A stretch of 64,000 nt of DNA, from positions 248,001 to 312,000 of the forward strand of contig NZ_BBWZ01000001.1 in the NCBI RefSeq assembly GCF_001015055.1, in the 5' to 3' direction. Below, in pieces: positions 16,060 to 24,657 of the stretch. The position numbers and the translations under genes are program-made. This DNA comes from Aneurinibacillus tyrosinisolvens. GTDB lineage: Bacteria > Bacillota > Bacilli > Aneurinibacillales > Aneurinibacillaceae. The notes under the pieces are model-generated. The model did no database searches. It saw nothing but the letters and a program-made list of their open reading frames with translations, and was not told the origin of the DNA. The stretch's first letter is position 1, and every line of letters begins with the position of its first letter.

Positions 16060-17478
16060 ATGTTAGAGATCACACCGGTACTGAACGGGAACAGAAAAGA
16101 ACCGCTTTATTTACAGTTGTACACGTACATAAAGGATGAGATTTACTCAGGAAACATTGCTCCTTCTATTCGGCTTCCCTCTGTCCGTAAATTATCGGAT
16201 TATTTGCAGGTGAGCAGAAACACGATCGAAGCAGCCTACCAGCAATTAGTTGCCGAAGGATATGTGGAGAGCAGGCCGCGCAGCGGATTGTACGTGACGC
16301 CTATGGATAAGGAACCTCTATTTCTGCAGAACTTGCTGCCTGTGCCTTCGCAAAGCGGGAACGAATGGAGCCGAAACGAGGCGGGAGCTTGCCTCTATGA
16401 TTTCAAATATGGAACGATTGACCCGGATAGCTTTCCGTATGCTGCATGGCGAAAGGCAATCAATCAATGTGTACACCCTGATGAGCAGGAACTTCTTTTT
16501 TATGGTGAACCCATCGGTGAGTATGGACTGCGCGCACAAATTGCAAGTTATTTGCGGCAGGCAAGAGGGGTGTCATGCTGTGCGGAACAAATCGTTCTGG
16601 GAGCTGGAACACAGCAGTCGCTTGGGATGGTTTGTCAGCTCCTCGGCACGGATAAGCGGAAAATTGCGATGGAGGAGCCCGGATATGATGGAGCGAGAAT
16701 TGTTTTTGAGAATTGCGGATGGAGTACAGCTCCTATTCCTCTGGAAGACGACGGACTTTCCCTGGAAAAACTGGAGAAAAGCGAAGCGAAACTCGTATAC
16801 GTAACCCCATCCCATCAATTCCCGTACGGTATGGTCATGTCGATTACCAAGCGGTTGAAGCTCCTGCAATGGGCCCGCGAATGCGGGGGGATAATTATAG
16901 AAGACGATTATGATGGGGAATTCAGGTATACAGGCAAGCCGATTCCTTCTCTTCAAGGGCTGGACGCCGGGGAGAATGTCATCTACATGGGTACCTTCTC
17001 CAAGTCTCTTCTCCCCTCTCTAAGAATCAGTTATATCGTTTTACCGCGCCGCCTTATGGAAGAGTATAAACGAAAGTTTGGTGCGTATGGGCAGCCGGTT
17101 TCCAGAATGCAGCAAAAAGCCCTGCAGCTGTTTATGGAAAGTGGGGAGTGGGAGCGGCATATACGAAGGGTGAGAAACATTTATCACAAAAGAAATTTCG
17201 CCCTTCTTGAGAGTATAAAAACCATCATGCAGGAGAAGGTGCGGATTATCGGCAAGGATTCAGGGCTTCACATGTTACTTGAAGTAAGAAGCAGGAGAAG
17301 CGAGGAAGAGCTCATAGAGGCTGCAGAAAAGTATGGCGTGAAAGTATACCCTACCTCCAGATACTGGGTTCATCCACCGAAAATGGGGCATCCGTTTATT
17401 CTTCTAGGATTTGGCGGGCTGTCTGAGGAGAAAATTGAACAGGGAATCCGGCGGCTCCACGAGGCGTGGTTTTCATGA
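16060..17478 (+). CDS. MocR/PdxR-type transcriptional regulator (GntR HTH + aminotransferase domain)
   Basis: The product has 472 residues. Residues 15-85 form a GntR winged helix (LYLQLYTYIKDEIYSG, then LPSVRKLSDYLQVSRNT). From about residue 110 a fold-type I aminotransferase domain follows, with the PLP-binding Lys in GTFSKSLLPSLR and IIEDDYDGEFRY upstream. MocR proteins sense PLP or amino compounds and do not usually transaminate. GGGAGAG precedes the ATG. It is divergent from the PPOX gene and probably regulates it and itself. Confidence 0.9.
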   Translation: MLEITPVLNGNRKEPLYLQLYTYIKDEIYSGNIAPSIRLPSVRKLSDYLQVSRNTIEAAYQQLVAEGYVESRPRSGLYVTPMDKEPLFLQNLLPVPSQSGNEWSRNEAGACLYDFKYGTIDPDSFPYAAWRKAINQCVHPDEQELLFYGEPIGEYGLRAQIASYLRQARGVSCCAEQIVLGAGTQQSLGMVCQLLGTDKRKIAMEEPGYDGARIVFENCGWSTAPIPLEDDGLSLEKLEKSEAKLVYVTPSHQFPYGMVMSITKRLKLLQWARECGGIIIEDDYDGEFRYTGKPIPSLQGLDAGENVIYMGTFSKSLLPSLRISYIVLPRRLMEEYKRKFGAYGQPVSRMQQKALQLFMESGEWERHIRRVRNIYHKRNFALLESIKTIMQEKVRIIGKDSGLHMLLEVRSRRSEEELIEAAEKYGVKVYPTSRYWVHPPKMGHPFILLGFGGLSEEKIEQGIRRLHEAWFS

Positions 17479-17481
17479 GAA

Positions 17482-17524
17482 GAAAAAAGCCCGTCAGTCG
17501 GCATTGACAGACGGGCTTTTGCTA
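17482..17524. terminator. Bidirectional terminator between the MocR gene and mtnK
   Basis: AAAAAAGCCCGTC pairs with GACGGGCTTTT between the converging genes. Confidence 0.8.
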
Positions 17525-17536
17525 TTTTTGGGCCGC

Positions 17537-18759
17537 TTACGATTGCACGCATCCTTTTTCCACTGTCTTGACAAGCGAAGCAATATCATCAATGTGGCTA
17601 ATGCTTTCTCTTTTTAAGACGAGCCGCTGGCCGATTTCGAGAGCAAGCGTTTCTCCTTTCGCCCGCAGCTCCGGTCTTCGATGCTTTCTAAATCCGAGAC
17701 GTGGGCGAGCCCGATAACGCGGCGCATCATTTTGCAGCCCGCATATCCAACTGTATCTTGAAGAAGGCGGTGCAAATAATCATCTGCATAACCTGGCACA
17801 GTCGCGCTCGGCTCTGCCAGCTTTTCCTGCCACAATACCCGGAACTCGCGCTCAAACACCGTCCATAGCGATGTAACCGTGTTGAGCAGGTAGGCTTGAT
17901 AATCTTCCCGTTCTTCTTTATCCGGCGTGTGGCCTTCATGGGCCGCATAATTAAGCAGCAGGTTGGCAATCACTGCACCGATATCGAAGCCCATCGGACC
18001 ATAATAGGCAAACTCAGGGTCGATAATTTTCGTATCGGCCTCGGTAATCATAATGCTGCCCGTATGAAGATCGCCGTGGAGAAGGGCCTGCGCTCGGGTG
18101 AGGAATCCTTCTTTAAGCTTTGCGATTTCCAGCTTTAAAGCGTCATTGTGCCAAATATCATGAACCGCCCCTTCAATGAGAGGATTGAACGTATTCGTTT
18201 CCGCGTCATAATACGGATCGGTAAATACAAGGTCTTCCGTAATTTTGCACAGCTCCGGATTCGTAAATTCAACGACCTTTTTCTTCTTTTCCAGTGGATC
18301 GAGGGCTAAATCGGACGTTAAAAACAGCATTCTGGCCAGGAAAGTACCGATATGCTCGGCAAAATCAGGGTAATGCTTGCGTTCAACAAGGCCTTTGCGC
18401 ATGATTTGGTAGGCGGATAAGTCTTCCATTACTGTAAGCGCAAGGTCGGTATCGTAATGATATACCTTCGGAACCGCGCCGGGGCATAGGCTGCCCTGTA
18501 AAATTAAAGCCTCGCTTTCAATGCGGGACCGGTCAAGCGTCAACGGCATGGACTCTCCGACTACCCTGGCATATGGGAGCGCCTGTTTAAAAATAATGCT
18601 TTTTCCCGATGGGCCTTCATCTTTAATATGGAAAACGAGATTTAAATTGCCGTCTCCGATTTCACGGCTTACAAGGCGTGCATCATCCGGAAATAATCCG
18701 GGAATATTTTTGGCATAAGCGACAGCTTCCTGTTCGTTAAAGGCACGATATACTGACAT
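17537..18759 (-). CDS. mtnK: 5-methylthioribose kinase MtnK, C-terminus frameshifted as sequenced
   Basis: MtnK phosphorylates methylthioribose to methylthioribose-1-phosphate in methionine salvage. The ATG at 18759 starts MSVYRAFNEQEAV; motifs are GDGNLNLVFHI, HGDLHTGS and the metal-binding DPEFAYYGPMGFDIG. As written, the frame stops at 17614 (381 residues) in an atypical tail. Adding one base to the CC at about 17671 restores the family C-terminus (PELRAKGETLALEIG) and extends the gene to 17537 (407 residues). A lost base in a CCC run is the likely cause. It follows a SAM-I riboswitch with a terminator, so expression should rise when SAM is low. Confidence 0.92.
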
Positions 18760-18810
18760 GAGAATCACTTTCCTCTCTAAAATTACTTGGCCATTGTTCG
18801 CTCTTATATA

Positions 18811-18843
18811 ACAAAACCCCTCTTCTATTCTGAAAGAGGGGGA
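18811..18843 (-). terminator. Attenuator terminator of the mtnK SAM-I riboswitch
   Basis: On the minus strand CCCCCTCTTTC pairs with AAGAGGGG and is followed by TTTTG. It lies between the aptamer and the mtnK ATG, as expected for an S-box expression platform. Confidence 0.8.
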
Positions 18844-18860
18844 GGAAACGATTTCATCCT

Positions 18861-18972
18861 TATCTCTCAGAACAGTATATTCCGTAGGAGTTAGCACCTT
18901 ACCGCACAAAAAAATGCAGCAGGTTGCCGGGTTTCATCGGGCCAGTCCCTCCACCACCTCTTGATAAGAGCG
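18861..18972 (-). promoter_or_regulatory. SAM-I (S-box) riboswitch upstream of mtnK
   Basis: Read on the minus strand, the hallmark segments appear in order: CTCTTATCAAGAG, GGAGGGACTGGCCCGATGA, ACCCGGCAACCTGC, GGTAAGGTGCTAACTCC and CTGAGAGATAAG closing P1. Binding of S-adenosylmethionine would favour the downstream terminator. Confidence 0.95.
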
Positions 18973-19068
18973 TATATTTAATTGTTTTTACTTTTTGAAC
19001 TGAGTAAAAAATTGCAGTACTAAAAATGTAAAATGAATTATATTATTTGTCAAGGAGAAAAAAGGGTC

Positions 19069-19098
19069 TTGACATATCGCAATGTTACGCGGTATTAT
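19069..19098 (+). promoter_or_regulatory. Sigma-A promoter for the mtnD leader
   Basis: TTGACA at 19069-19074, an 18-base spacer and TATTAT at 19093-19098 lie about 55 bases before the S-box aptamer. The stretch from 18973 to here is AT-rich and also must hold the divergent mtnK promoter, which I could not place. Confidence 0.7.
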
Positions 19099-19152
19099 TA
19101 GTCACATCCGAATCATCGGAATTGAACGAATATGAAAACTAAACACACAACG

Positions 19153-19266
19153 ACTTATCAAGAGATGGCGGAGGGATAGGCCCGATGATGCCCGGCAACC
19201 TGCTGTATAGCTTATTAGACAGTAAGGTGCTAACTCCTACAGGACAATCGTTCTGAAAGATAAGGT
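19153..19266 (+). promoter_or_regulatory. SAM-I (S-box) riboswitch upstream of mtnD
   Basis: CTTATCAAGAG, GGAGGGATAGGCCCGATGATG, CCCGGCAACCTGC, AGTAAGGTGCTAACTCC and CTGAAAGATAAG appear in canonical order and spacing. It is followed by a terminator and then mtnD. Confidence 0.95.
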
Positions 19267-19280
19267 ATGGTTATACAATC

Positions 19281-19312
19281 AAACCTCTTTCAGCGCGAAA
19301 GAGGTTTTTTAT
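19281..19312 (+). terminator. Attenuator terminator of the mtnD SAM-I riboswitch
   Basis: AACCTCTTTC pairs with GAAAGAGGTT on a GCGC-containing loop, followed by TTTT. Confidence 0.85.
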
Positions 19313-19350
19313 TTTACAAATCCAATGCATGGAAAGGGAGGAGACGCCAG

Positions 19351-19884
19351 ATGGCAGTCATCCGCATTCGAAATACGAACGAAGTAATCGAAGGGGAGCA
19401 GAACGTCAAGGAATTCCTCAATGGATATGATGTATTGTATGAACACTGGGATAAAAACAAGTTTCCCGAGCAGTTAAACGGGAAGTTCGTTTTAACAGAG
19501 GAAGAAAAGCAGGGAATCCTCGAAGCCTTTGATAGTGAGATTAAATCGCTGGCGGCCCGCAGAGGGTATGTGCAGTGGGACATTGTTGCCCTTTCAGAAG
19601 AAACGCCCAACATTGAGGAGCTTTTGACAAAATTCAAACAGGTGCATACGCACTCGGAAGATGAAGTCCGGGCGATTGCTGCAGGCAACGGCATTTTCGT
19701 TATTAAGGGGACCGATGGATACTTCAATGTGGAACTGGAGGCCGGAGACGTCATCTCCGTTCCGGAAAACACACCGCACTTTTTCACACTCATGGATAAT
19801 CGGCAAGTTATTGCCGTCCGCCTTTTCATTGACCCATCAGGCTGGGTGGCGGCCCCGTACAACGACCCTGCTTTTGCAGAGTAG
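19351..19884 (+). CDS. mtnD: Acireductone dioxygenase MtnD
   Basis: MtnD is a cupin that oxidises acireductone to the 2-oxo acid precursor of methionine (with Fe) in methylthioribose salvage. The ATG at 19351 with GGGAGGAG upstream gives 177 residues. The longer frame from 19267 lies inside the riboswitch terminator and is not the start. Metal ligands are in HTHSEDE near residue 95 and the later His in ENTPHFF. It sits under its own S-box. mtnA, mtnW, mtnX and mtnB are not in this window. Confidence 0.95.
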   Translation: MAVIRIRNTNEVIEGEQNVKEFLNGYDVLYEHWDKNKFPEQLNGKFVLTEEEKQGILEAFDSEIKSLAARRGYVQWDIVALSEETPNIEELLTKFKQVHTHSEDEVRAIAAGNGIFVIKGTDGYFNVELEAGDVISVPENTPHFFTLMDNRQVIAVRLFIDPSGWVAAPYNDPAFAE

Positions 19885-19910
19885 CCGTTTGCAACTGAAT
19901 ATATGATTTA

Positions 19911-20024
19911 CTCTTATCAAGAGAAGGCTGAGGAACTGGTCCGATGACGCCCGGCAACCTACCCGGAAACATTTTACGGTAAGGTGCTAATTCCTGCAGG
20001 GGGAAAACCTGAGAGATGAGAGGC
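19911..20024 (+). promoter_or_regulatory. SAM-I (S-box) riboswitch upstream of the sugar-type ABC transporter
   Basis: CTCTTATCAAGAG, CTGAGGAACTGGTCCGATGA, CCCGGCAACCTACC, GGTAAGGTGCTAATTCC and CTGAGAGATGAGAG, closing P1, follow the S-box pattern. Only 26 bases separate the mtnD stop from the aptamer and no promoter fits between them, so the leader is probably reached by read-through from mtnD. Confidence 0.93.
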
Positions 20025-20045
20025 AAGCCAAACATGGTTTCATTG

Positions 20046-20080
20046 TGCCTCTCTTATTCAAAAGAGAGGCTTTTTTAATA
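20046..20080 (+). terminator. Attenuator terminator of the third SAM-I riboswitch
   Basis: GCCTCTCTT pairs with AAGAGAGGC and is followed by six T residues, just before the binding-protein gene. Confidence 0.85.
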
Positions 20081-20102
20081 AAAAATAAAAGGGGAGTTTT
20101 AC

Positions 20103-21185
20103 GTGAATAAAAAGATTCAAACCATAATCGCAGTTTTTCTGATTGCGGTATTAACGGTACTGTCCGCAGGATGCGGCAGCAAAACGGCAGCACCCGCTGC
20201 GAAGAATGAAGCAGGCACCCAGCAGGGAGGCGATTCTTCCAATCCGCTGGCGAATAAGAAAATCGCACTCGTTATGCAGATAAACCTCGGCACTTTCTCA
20301 GCCCAGTACATTAGCGGTGTGAAAGAAGAAGTTGAGAAGAAGTTTGGCGGACAGGTAACGGTTTTCACAGCGGATGGGGACCTGGCACGGATGGCTGCTA
20401 ACCTTGATGCGGCAGTGAACCAGAAGTTTGACGCCATTCTCATTGACCATGGAACACCGGAAGCACTAACGAAAGGCGTACAAAATGCCGTAGCAAAAAA
20501 TATCCCGGTCATTGCCTTTGACGCAAATATAAAGGTTCCGGGTGTGACAGTTTTAGAGCAGGGCGATAAGGATATGGCTACTTCTGTTCTTGACAAGCTG
20601 GCAAAAGACAGCGGTGGAAAAGGAAACATCGTGAAAATCTGGGTAGCCGGATTCGCACCGATGGAACGCCGTCAGGTTGCCTACCAGGAGTTCTTAAAGA
20701 AAAACCCGGGAATTAAGGAAGTAGCGGCATTTGGTGCCGCAACAGCAAATACAGCGCTTGATACCCAAGCACAGATGGAAGCGGTTCTTAAGAAGTATCC
20801 GAATAAAGGTGACATTACAGCGGTATGGGCTGCATGGGATGAATTCGCTAAAGGGGCAACAAGAGCCATCGAACAAGCAGGCCGTACGGACATTAAAGTA
20901 TATGGAATTGATATGAGTGATGAAGATTTACAGATGATCCAAAATCCAAAAGGACCGTGGGTTGCTTCTGCAGCAGTTGACCCGAAAGACATTGGGCGTG
21001 TGCAGGTTCGCTACGCTTACCAGAAGCTTCATAAGGATCAAACACCGGAAACCGTTGTGCTTAAACCGGTACTCGTGACACGCGAATCACTGCCGACCGA
21101 GAAAGTAACGACAGACAAGCTGCATGACCACATCAAAGAATGGGGCAACAGCGACCAGGGAATTGCAGACTGGATGAAAAAATAA
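20103..21185 (+). CDS. Ribose-type substrate-binding lipoprotein, candidate methylthioribose binding protein
   Basis: A GTG start with GGGGAG upstream gives 360 residues. The signal peptide ends in a lipobox (LSAGC), then a linker rich in Ala, and a periplasmic-binding-protein type I fold of the ribose/xylose group (SGVKEEVEKKFG, IDHGTPEALTKGVQNAV, VYGIDMSDEDLQMI). It would capture a sugar outside the cell for the following ATPase and permease. Control by a SAM-I riboswitch next to mtnD and mtnK points to methylthioribose or a related methylthio-sugar as ligand (inference, no biochemical evidence here). Confidence 0.85.
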   Translation: MNKKIQTIIAVFLIAVLTVLSAGCGSKTAAPAAKNEAGTQQGGDSSNPLANKKIALVMQINLGTFSAQYISGVKEEVEKKFGGQVTVFTADGDLARMAANLDAAVNQKFDAILIDHGTPEALTKGVQNAVAKNIPVIAFDANIKVPGVTVLEQGDKDMATSVLDKLAKDSGGKGNIVKIWVAGFAPMERRQVAYQEFLKKNPGIKEVAAFGAATANTALDTQAQMEAVLKKYPNKGDITAVWAAWDEFAKGATRAIEQAGRTDIKVYGIDMSDEDLQMIQNPKGPWVASAAVDPKDIGRVQVRYAYQKLHKDQTPETVVLKPVLVTRESLPTEKVTTDKLHDHIKEWGNSDQGIADWMKK

Positions 21186-21189
21186 CGTA

Positions 21190-21235
21190 ACGAAGGCTAT
21201 CGCTGTGGGCTCCGGGCTCTGCGATAGCCGCCTTT
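21190..21235 (+). promoter_or_regulatory. Intergenic stem-loop after the binding-protein gene
   Basis: GGCTATCGC pairs with GCGATAGCC around a 17-base GC-rich loop, followed by only three T. It resembles the partial terminators or mRNA-stabilising hairpins that let binding proteins be made in excess of their ATPase and permease. Confidence 0.55.
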
Positions 21236-21293
21236 GTGTTAGCGGCAAACCATTCGTTAGCAGAAAGTTTCATTGAATAAGGGGGGCGGGCAT

Positions 21294-22814
21294 TTGTCAC
21301 AATCAACAGCACGAGTAGAGATGAAGAAGATAAATAAATCGTTTTCCGGCGTTCAAGCTCTGAAAGAGGTAAGCTTTGAGGTTCGGGGAGGCGAAATCCA
21401 CGCCCTGCTCGGTGCGAACGGAGCAGGAAAAAGCACCTTGATGAAAATATTGTCCGGTGCCTATCAAGCGGACAATGGCGTGATTTCGCTCGACGGGCAG
21501 CCGCTGAGCATCCTGAGTCCGGCGGATGCGAAAAGGTCCGGCATTCACTGCGTCTACCAGGAGGTTGATACAGCGCTCGTCCCGTCCCTTACCGTCGGTG
21601 AGAACATTATGCTAGACCGGGGAGCGAACGCAGGGGGAAAACGCTGGATTCGCTGGAACTCCCTGTACAAAGAAGCAGAGGCCATTCTTCAAACAATTGG
21701 CTACGCGCTTCCTGTACGTAAAAAGGTTGAAGAACTAACATTATCAGAAAAACAAATTGTGCTTATTGCGCGGGCTGTATCGCATAAAGCCAAATGTGTG
21801 ATTTTTGATGAACCGACAGCACCGCTAAGCATGGAAGAGGCTGAACGGTTATTTGCCATTATGTACCGGTTAAAAGCGGACGGGGTCGCCTGTATTTTCA
21901 TTTCCCACCGCCTTCCCGAAGTGATGGAAGTATGCGATCGGGTTACAGTAATGCGGGACGGGCAGAACGTATGGACGAAACCAACAGTGGAAACGACAAT
22001 CCAGCTTACTGTAGAAGCGATGCTCGGTAAGTCGTTTACGGAAGAGTATCCGAAAGCCCGGGTAGAAATCGGAAATCCGCTGCTTGAGGTCCATAATGTA
22101 CGGAGCGGTGTGAAAGTCCGCGGGGTAGACCTGACTGTCCGCAGCGGAGAAATCGTCGGCGTTGTAGGCCTGGTAGGAGCAGGGAAAACGGAGCTGTCCC
22201 GCCTTCTTTTCGGGGCGGATCGGATGGAAGAAGGGGAAGTCCTGCTCCGTGGGCGCCGTGTTAGGCTGCACCAGCCAAGCGATGCGGTTCGTGCGGGAAT
22301 TGTGCTCGTTCCGGAAGAACGGAGAAAAGAAGGGATCCTCGTAGAGGAGTCCGTTCGTGCGAACATTACGCTCCCTATTTTACGGAAATTTGCCGGCGGC
22401 GGATTTGTCCGCAGGCGGGCAGAACAGGAGCACGCAAGCAGCATGATCCGGGAGCTGGGGATTAAAACGCCGAATGCGGAAGAACAGGTAGGCCTTCTCA
22501 GCGGGGGGAATCAGCAAAAGGTTGTTATCGGCAAATGGCTTTCAACCGATGCGGAAATCTTCCTGTTTGATGAGCCGACAAAAGGCGTTGACGTTGGGGC
22601 AAAGCGCGATATTTTTCATTTGATAGGAAAGCTGGCGCAAGCAGGGAAAGGGGTCGTCTACTTTTCCTGTGAGATTGCCGAAATTATTGGTATTTCTGAT
22701 CGGGTTCTTGTCATGTGTGATGGGCGTATTGTCAAAGAATTAACCGGCGAACAAGTCACCTCAGAAAATATTCTACTGTATGCGAGCGGAGGTACAAATC
22801 ATGTCCAGGGGTAG
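21294..22814 (+). CDS. Ribose-type ABC transporter ATP-binding protein (double ATPase), candidate methylthioribose importer
   Basis: I start at the TTG at 21294, with GGGGGGCGGG about 4 bases before it, giving 506 residues; the TTG at 21273 lies upstream of that site. Two ATPase modules are seen as in RbsA. The first has Walker A GANGAGKST, a degenerate signature LTLSEKQ and FDEPTAPL. The second has GLVGAGKTE, LSGGNQQK and FDEPTKGVDVG. It powers import by the binding protein and permease on either side. The end overlaps the permease start by 14 bases, so the two are coupled. Confidence 0.9.
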   Translation: MSQSTARVEMKKINKSFSGVQALKEVSFEVRGGEIHALLGANGAGKSTLMKILSGAYQADNGVISLDGQPLSILSPADAKRSGIHCVYQEVDTALVPSLTVGENIMLDRGANAGGKRWIRWNSLYKEAEAILQTIGYALPVRKKVEELTLSEKQIVLIARAVSHKAKCVIFDEPTAPLSMEEAERLFAIMYRLKADGVACIFISHRLPEVMEVCDRVTVMRDGQNVWTKPTVETTIQLTVEAMLGKSFTEEYPKARVEIGNPLLEVHNVRSGVKVRGVDLTVRSGEIVGVVGLVGAGKTELSRLLFGADRMEEGEVLLRGRRVRLHQPSDAVRAGIVLVPEERRKEGILVEESVRANITLPILRKFAGGGFVRRRAEQEHASSMIRELGIKTPNAEEQVGLLSGGNQQKVVIGKWLSTDAEIFLFDEPTKGVDVGAKRDIFHLIGKLAQAGKGVVYFSCEIAEIIGISDRVLVMCDGRIVKELTGEQVTSENILLYASGGTNHVQG

Positions 22815-23790
22815 GTTTTTCGACTTTTTATATAAGTATGGCGCCATTTTTGTTATTGTGGCTGTTGTTGTTTTTTTTAGTTTTGTAAATCCGAATTTTT
22901 TCACATATGATAACATCGCTGATATTTTGCGATCGATTTCCATTACAACGCTTGTCGCCATCGGGGTTACTTTTTCCCTTATTGTAGACGGGTTTGATCT
23001 TTCTGTCGGCTCAACGGTATCGTTGACTACCGTCATTACGGCTTCACTCATGGTGTGGTATAACATGCCGCTCCTGCTTGTCATCATTATTCCAATCCTC
23101 ATTGGGGCACTGGTTGGACTTATTAATGCCTTTCTTATTGTAAAAGTCCGCATCCCGGATTTACTGGCAACCTTAGGCATGCTTTACATTATTAACGGTC
23201 TGCACAAGACATACACGCAGGGGTTTTCTCTTTATAATAATATGCCGATGCCGGATGGAACGACGGCGCCGGGAGCGCTAAGCCAATCCTTTCTGCAGAT
23301 CGGCCAGGGTAAACTCGCAGGCGTTCCGATCCCAGTTATCATTATGCTTGTTGCTGTAGCCGTTGTTCACATCTTTTTAAATTATACAAGGGGCGGCCGT
23401 CTTCTCTATATTACAGGAGGGAACCAGGAAGCTGCCCGCCTCAGCGGGATTCCGGTTTATCGCGTGCGGACGGTTGCCTATGTGCTCGCCGGTGTTTTTG
23501 CCGCGCTGGCCGGCATTCTGTTTACCGCCCGGGTCGGTTCCGGACAGATGGATGCAGGGGCTCCGCTGCTCATGGAATCGGTTGCTGCTGCTTTCGTCGG
23601 GTTTTCCGTTTTCGGAGCCGGCAAACCAAATGTAATCGGAACGTTTTTCGGAGCGGTTCTCATCGGTGTGCTTTTGAACGGGTTAACAATGCTGAACCTT
23701 CCTTATTACGCATTTGATATTGTGAAAGGAATTGTGCTTGTTTTTGCCCTTTCGATTACGTTTATTCATATGTACAGGCGTAAAGGATAA
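22801..23790 (+). CDS. Ribose-type ABC transporter permease, candidate methylthioribose importer
   Basis: The ATG at 22801 with GGAGG 8 bases upstream gives 329 residues, usual for RbsC-type permeases. There are about eight to ten membrane segments. The family cytoplasmic loop GGNQEAARLSGIPVYRVRT, which contacts the ATPase, and SVGSTVSLTTVI are present. It is the last gene of the SAM-I-controlled transporter unit; 19 bases downstream the yutF-like gene begins and may be co-transcribed. Confidence 0.9.
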   Translation: MSRGRFFDFLYKYGAIFVIVAVVVFFSFVNPNFFTYDNIADILRSISITTLVAIGVTFSLIVDGFDLSVGSTVSLTTVITASLMVWYNMPLLLVIIIPILIGALVGLINAFLIVKVRIPDLLATLGMLYIINGLHKTYTQGFSLYNNMPMPDGTTAPGALSQSFLQIGQGKLAGVPIPVIIMLVAVAVVHIFLNYTRGGRLLYITGGNQEAARLSGIPVYRVRTVAYVLAGVFAALAGILFTARVGSGQMDAGAPLLMESVAAAFVGFSVFGAGKPNVIGTFFGAVLIGVLLNGLTMLNLPYYAFDIVKGIVLVFALSITFIHMYRRKG

Positions 23791-23809
23791 GAAGGAAAGG
23801 AGGCGCGAT

Positions 23810-24601
23810 ATGACAGAACGGAAATATAAAGGATATTTACTTGATCTAGACGGTACAGTATATCGTGGCAAAGAAGTCATTCCAGAAGCAGCCTCGTTTG
23901 TTGCGGCGTTAAAAGAGGCGGGGATGCCTTATCTTTATGTCACGAATAACTCTTCCCTCACTCCGGAGCAGCTGGCGGAACGCTTGCAAAAAATGGGGAT
24001 TAAGGCATCGGCGGAGCACTTCTTTTCCTCAAGCATGGCGGTTGCCGAGACGATTAAGAAAATTGAAGAGAACAATGGGAGTAAAGGGAATGGTACTGTT
24101 TTAGCGATCGGGGAGGAAGGGCTGTATACGGCGCTGCGGGAGGCGGGCTACCACATTGTGGACAAAGCTCCGGCGTCTTATGTGGTCATCGGAATCGATC
24201 GCGCGTTTACGTATGAAAAAATGAAGCAGGCCACGCTGGCGATTTACGGCGGAGCGTATTTTCTATCCACCAATTGTGACCGGGCCGTACCGACGGAAAT
24301 CGGGCTTGTGCCGGGGAACGGGGCGCTTACCGCATCGATTGCGTACGCTACGAAAAAAGAGCCGCATTATGTGGGGAAGCCGGAGGAAGCCATTATATCG
24401 CTCGCGCTGGATCGGCTCGGCCTCAAGCCGGATGAAGCGCTGCTTATCGGTGACAATCTGGAGACCGATATTGCTGCCGGTGAGAAGAGCGGGGTCGACA
24501 CACTGCTCGTTTATACCGGCTTCAGCCAGGCGGAGGATGTGGAGCGATCCTCGATAAAACCAACATATACTGCTCAAAATCTGCTTGAATGGAAAGTATA
24601 A
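23810..24601 (+). CDS. yutF: HAD-IIA phosphatase YutF (NagD / p-nitrophenylphosphatase-like)
   Basis: The product has 263 residues, ATG with GGAAAGGAGG upstream. HAD motifs are LDLDGTVYRG (nucleophile Asp), VTNNSS, a Lys in the YVGKPEEAI segment and LLIGDNLETDI. The large C2 cap is of the NagD type. It dephosphorylates small phosphate esters in the cytoplasm; the physiological substrate is not established. In B. subtilis yutF is followed by yutG, as here. The placement directly behind the methylthioribose transporter may bring it under SAM-I read-through. Confidence 0.9.
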   Translation: MTERKYKGYLLDLDGTVYRGKEVIPEAASFVAALKEAGMPYLYVTNNSSLTPEQLAERLQKMGIKASAEHFFSSSMAVAETIKKIEENNGSKGNGTVLAIGEEGLYTALREAGYHIVDKAPASYVVIGIDRAFTYEKMKQATLAIYGGAYFLSTNCDRAVPTEIGLVPGNGALTASIAYATKKEPHYVGKPEEAIISLALDRLGLKPDEALLIGDNLETDIAAGEKSGVDTLLVYTGFSQAEDVERSSIKPTYTAQNLLEWKV

Positions 24602-24611
24602 GAACCATCGA

Positions 24612-24655
24612 AAAAGGAATGCAGGCCGGCGGAAGCGGCAGCATTCCTTTTTTCT
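24612..24655. terminator. Terminator between yutF and the convergent pgpA-like gene
   Basis: AAAAAGGAATGC pairs with GCATTCCTTTTTT around an 18-base loop, so it works in both directions. Confidence 0.8.
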
Positions 24656-24657
24656 TG

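Noticed and set aside
19267..19350. An N-terminal extension of mtnD from the ATG at 19267
   Set aside because: It starts inside the riboswitch terminator region and has no ribosome binding site. The ATG at 19351 has a good one and gives the family length.
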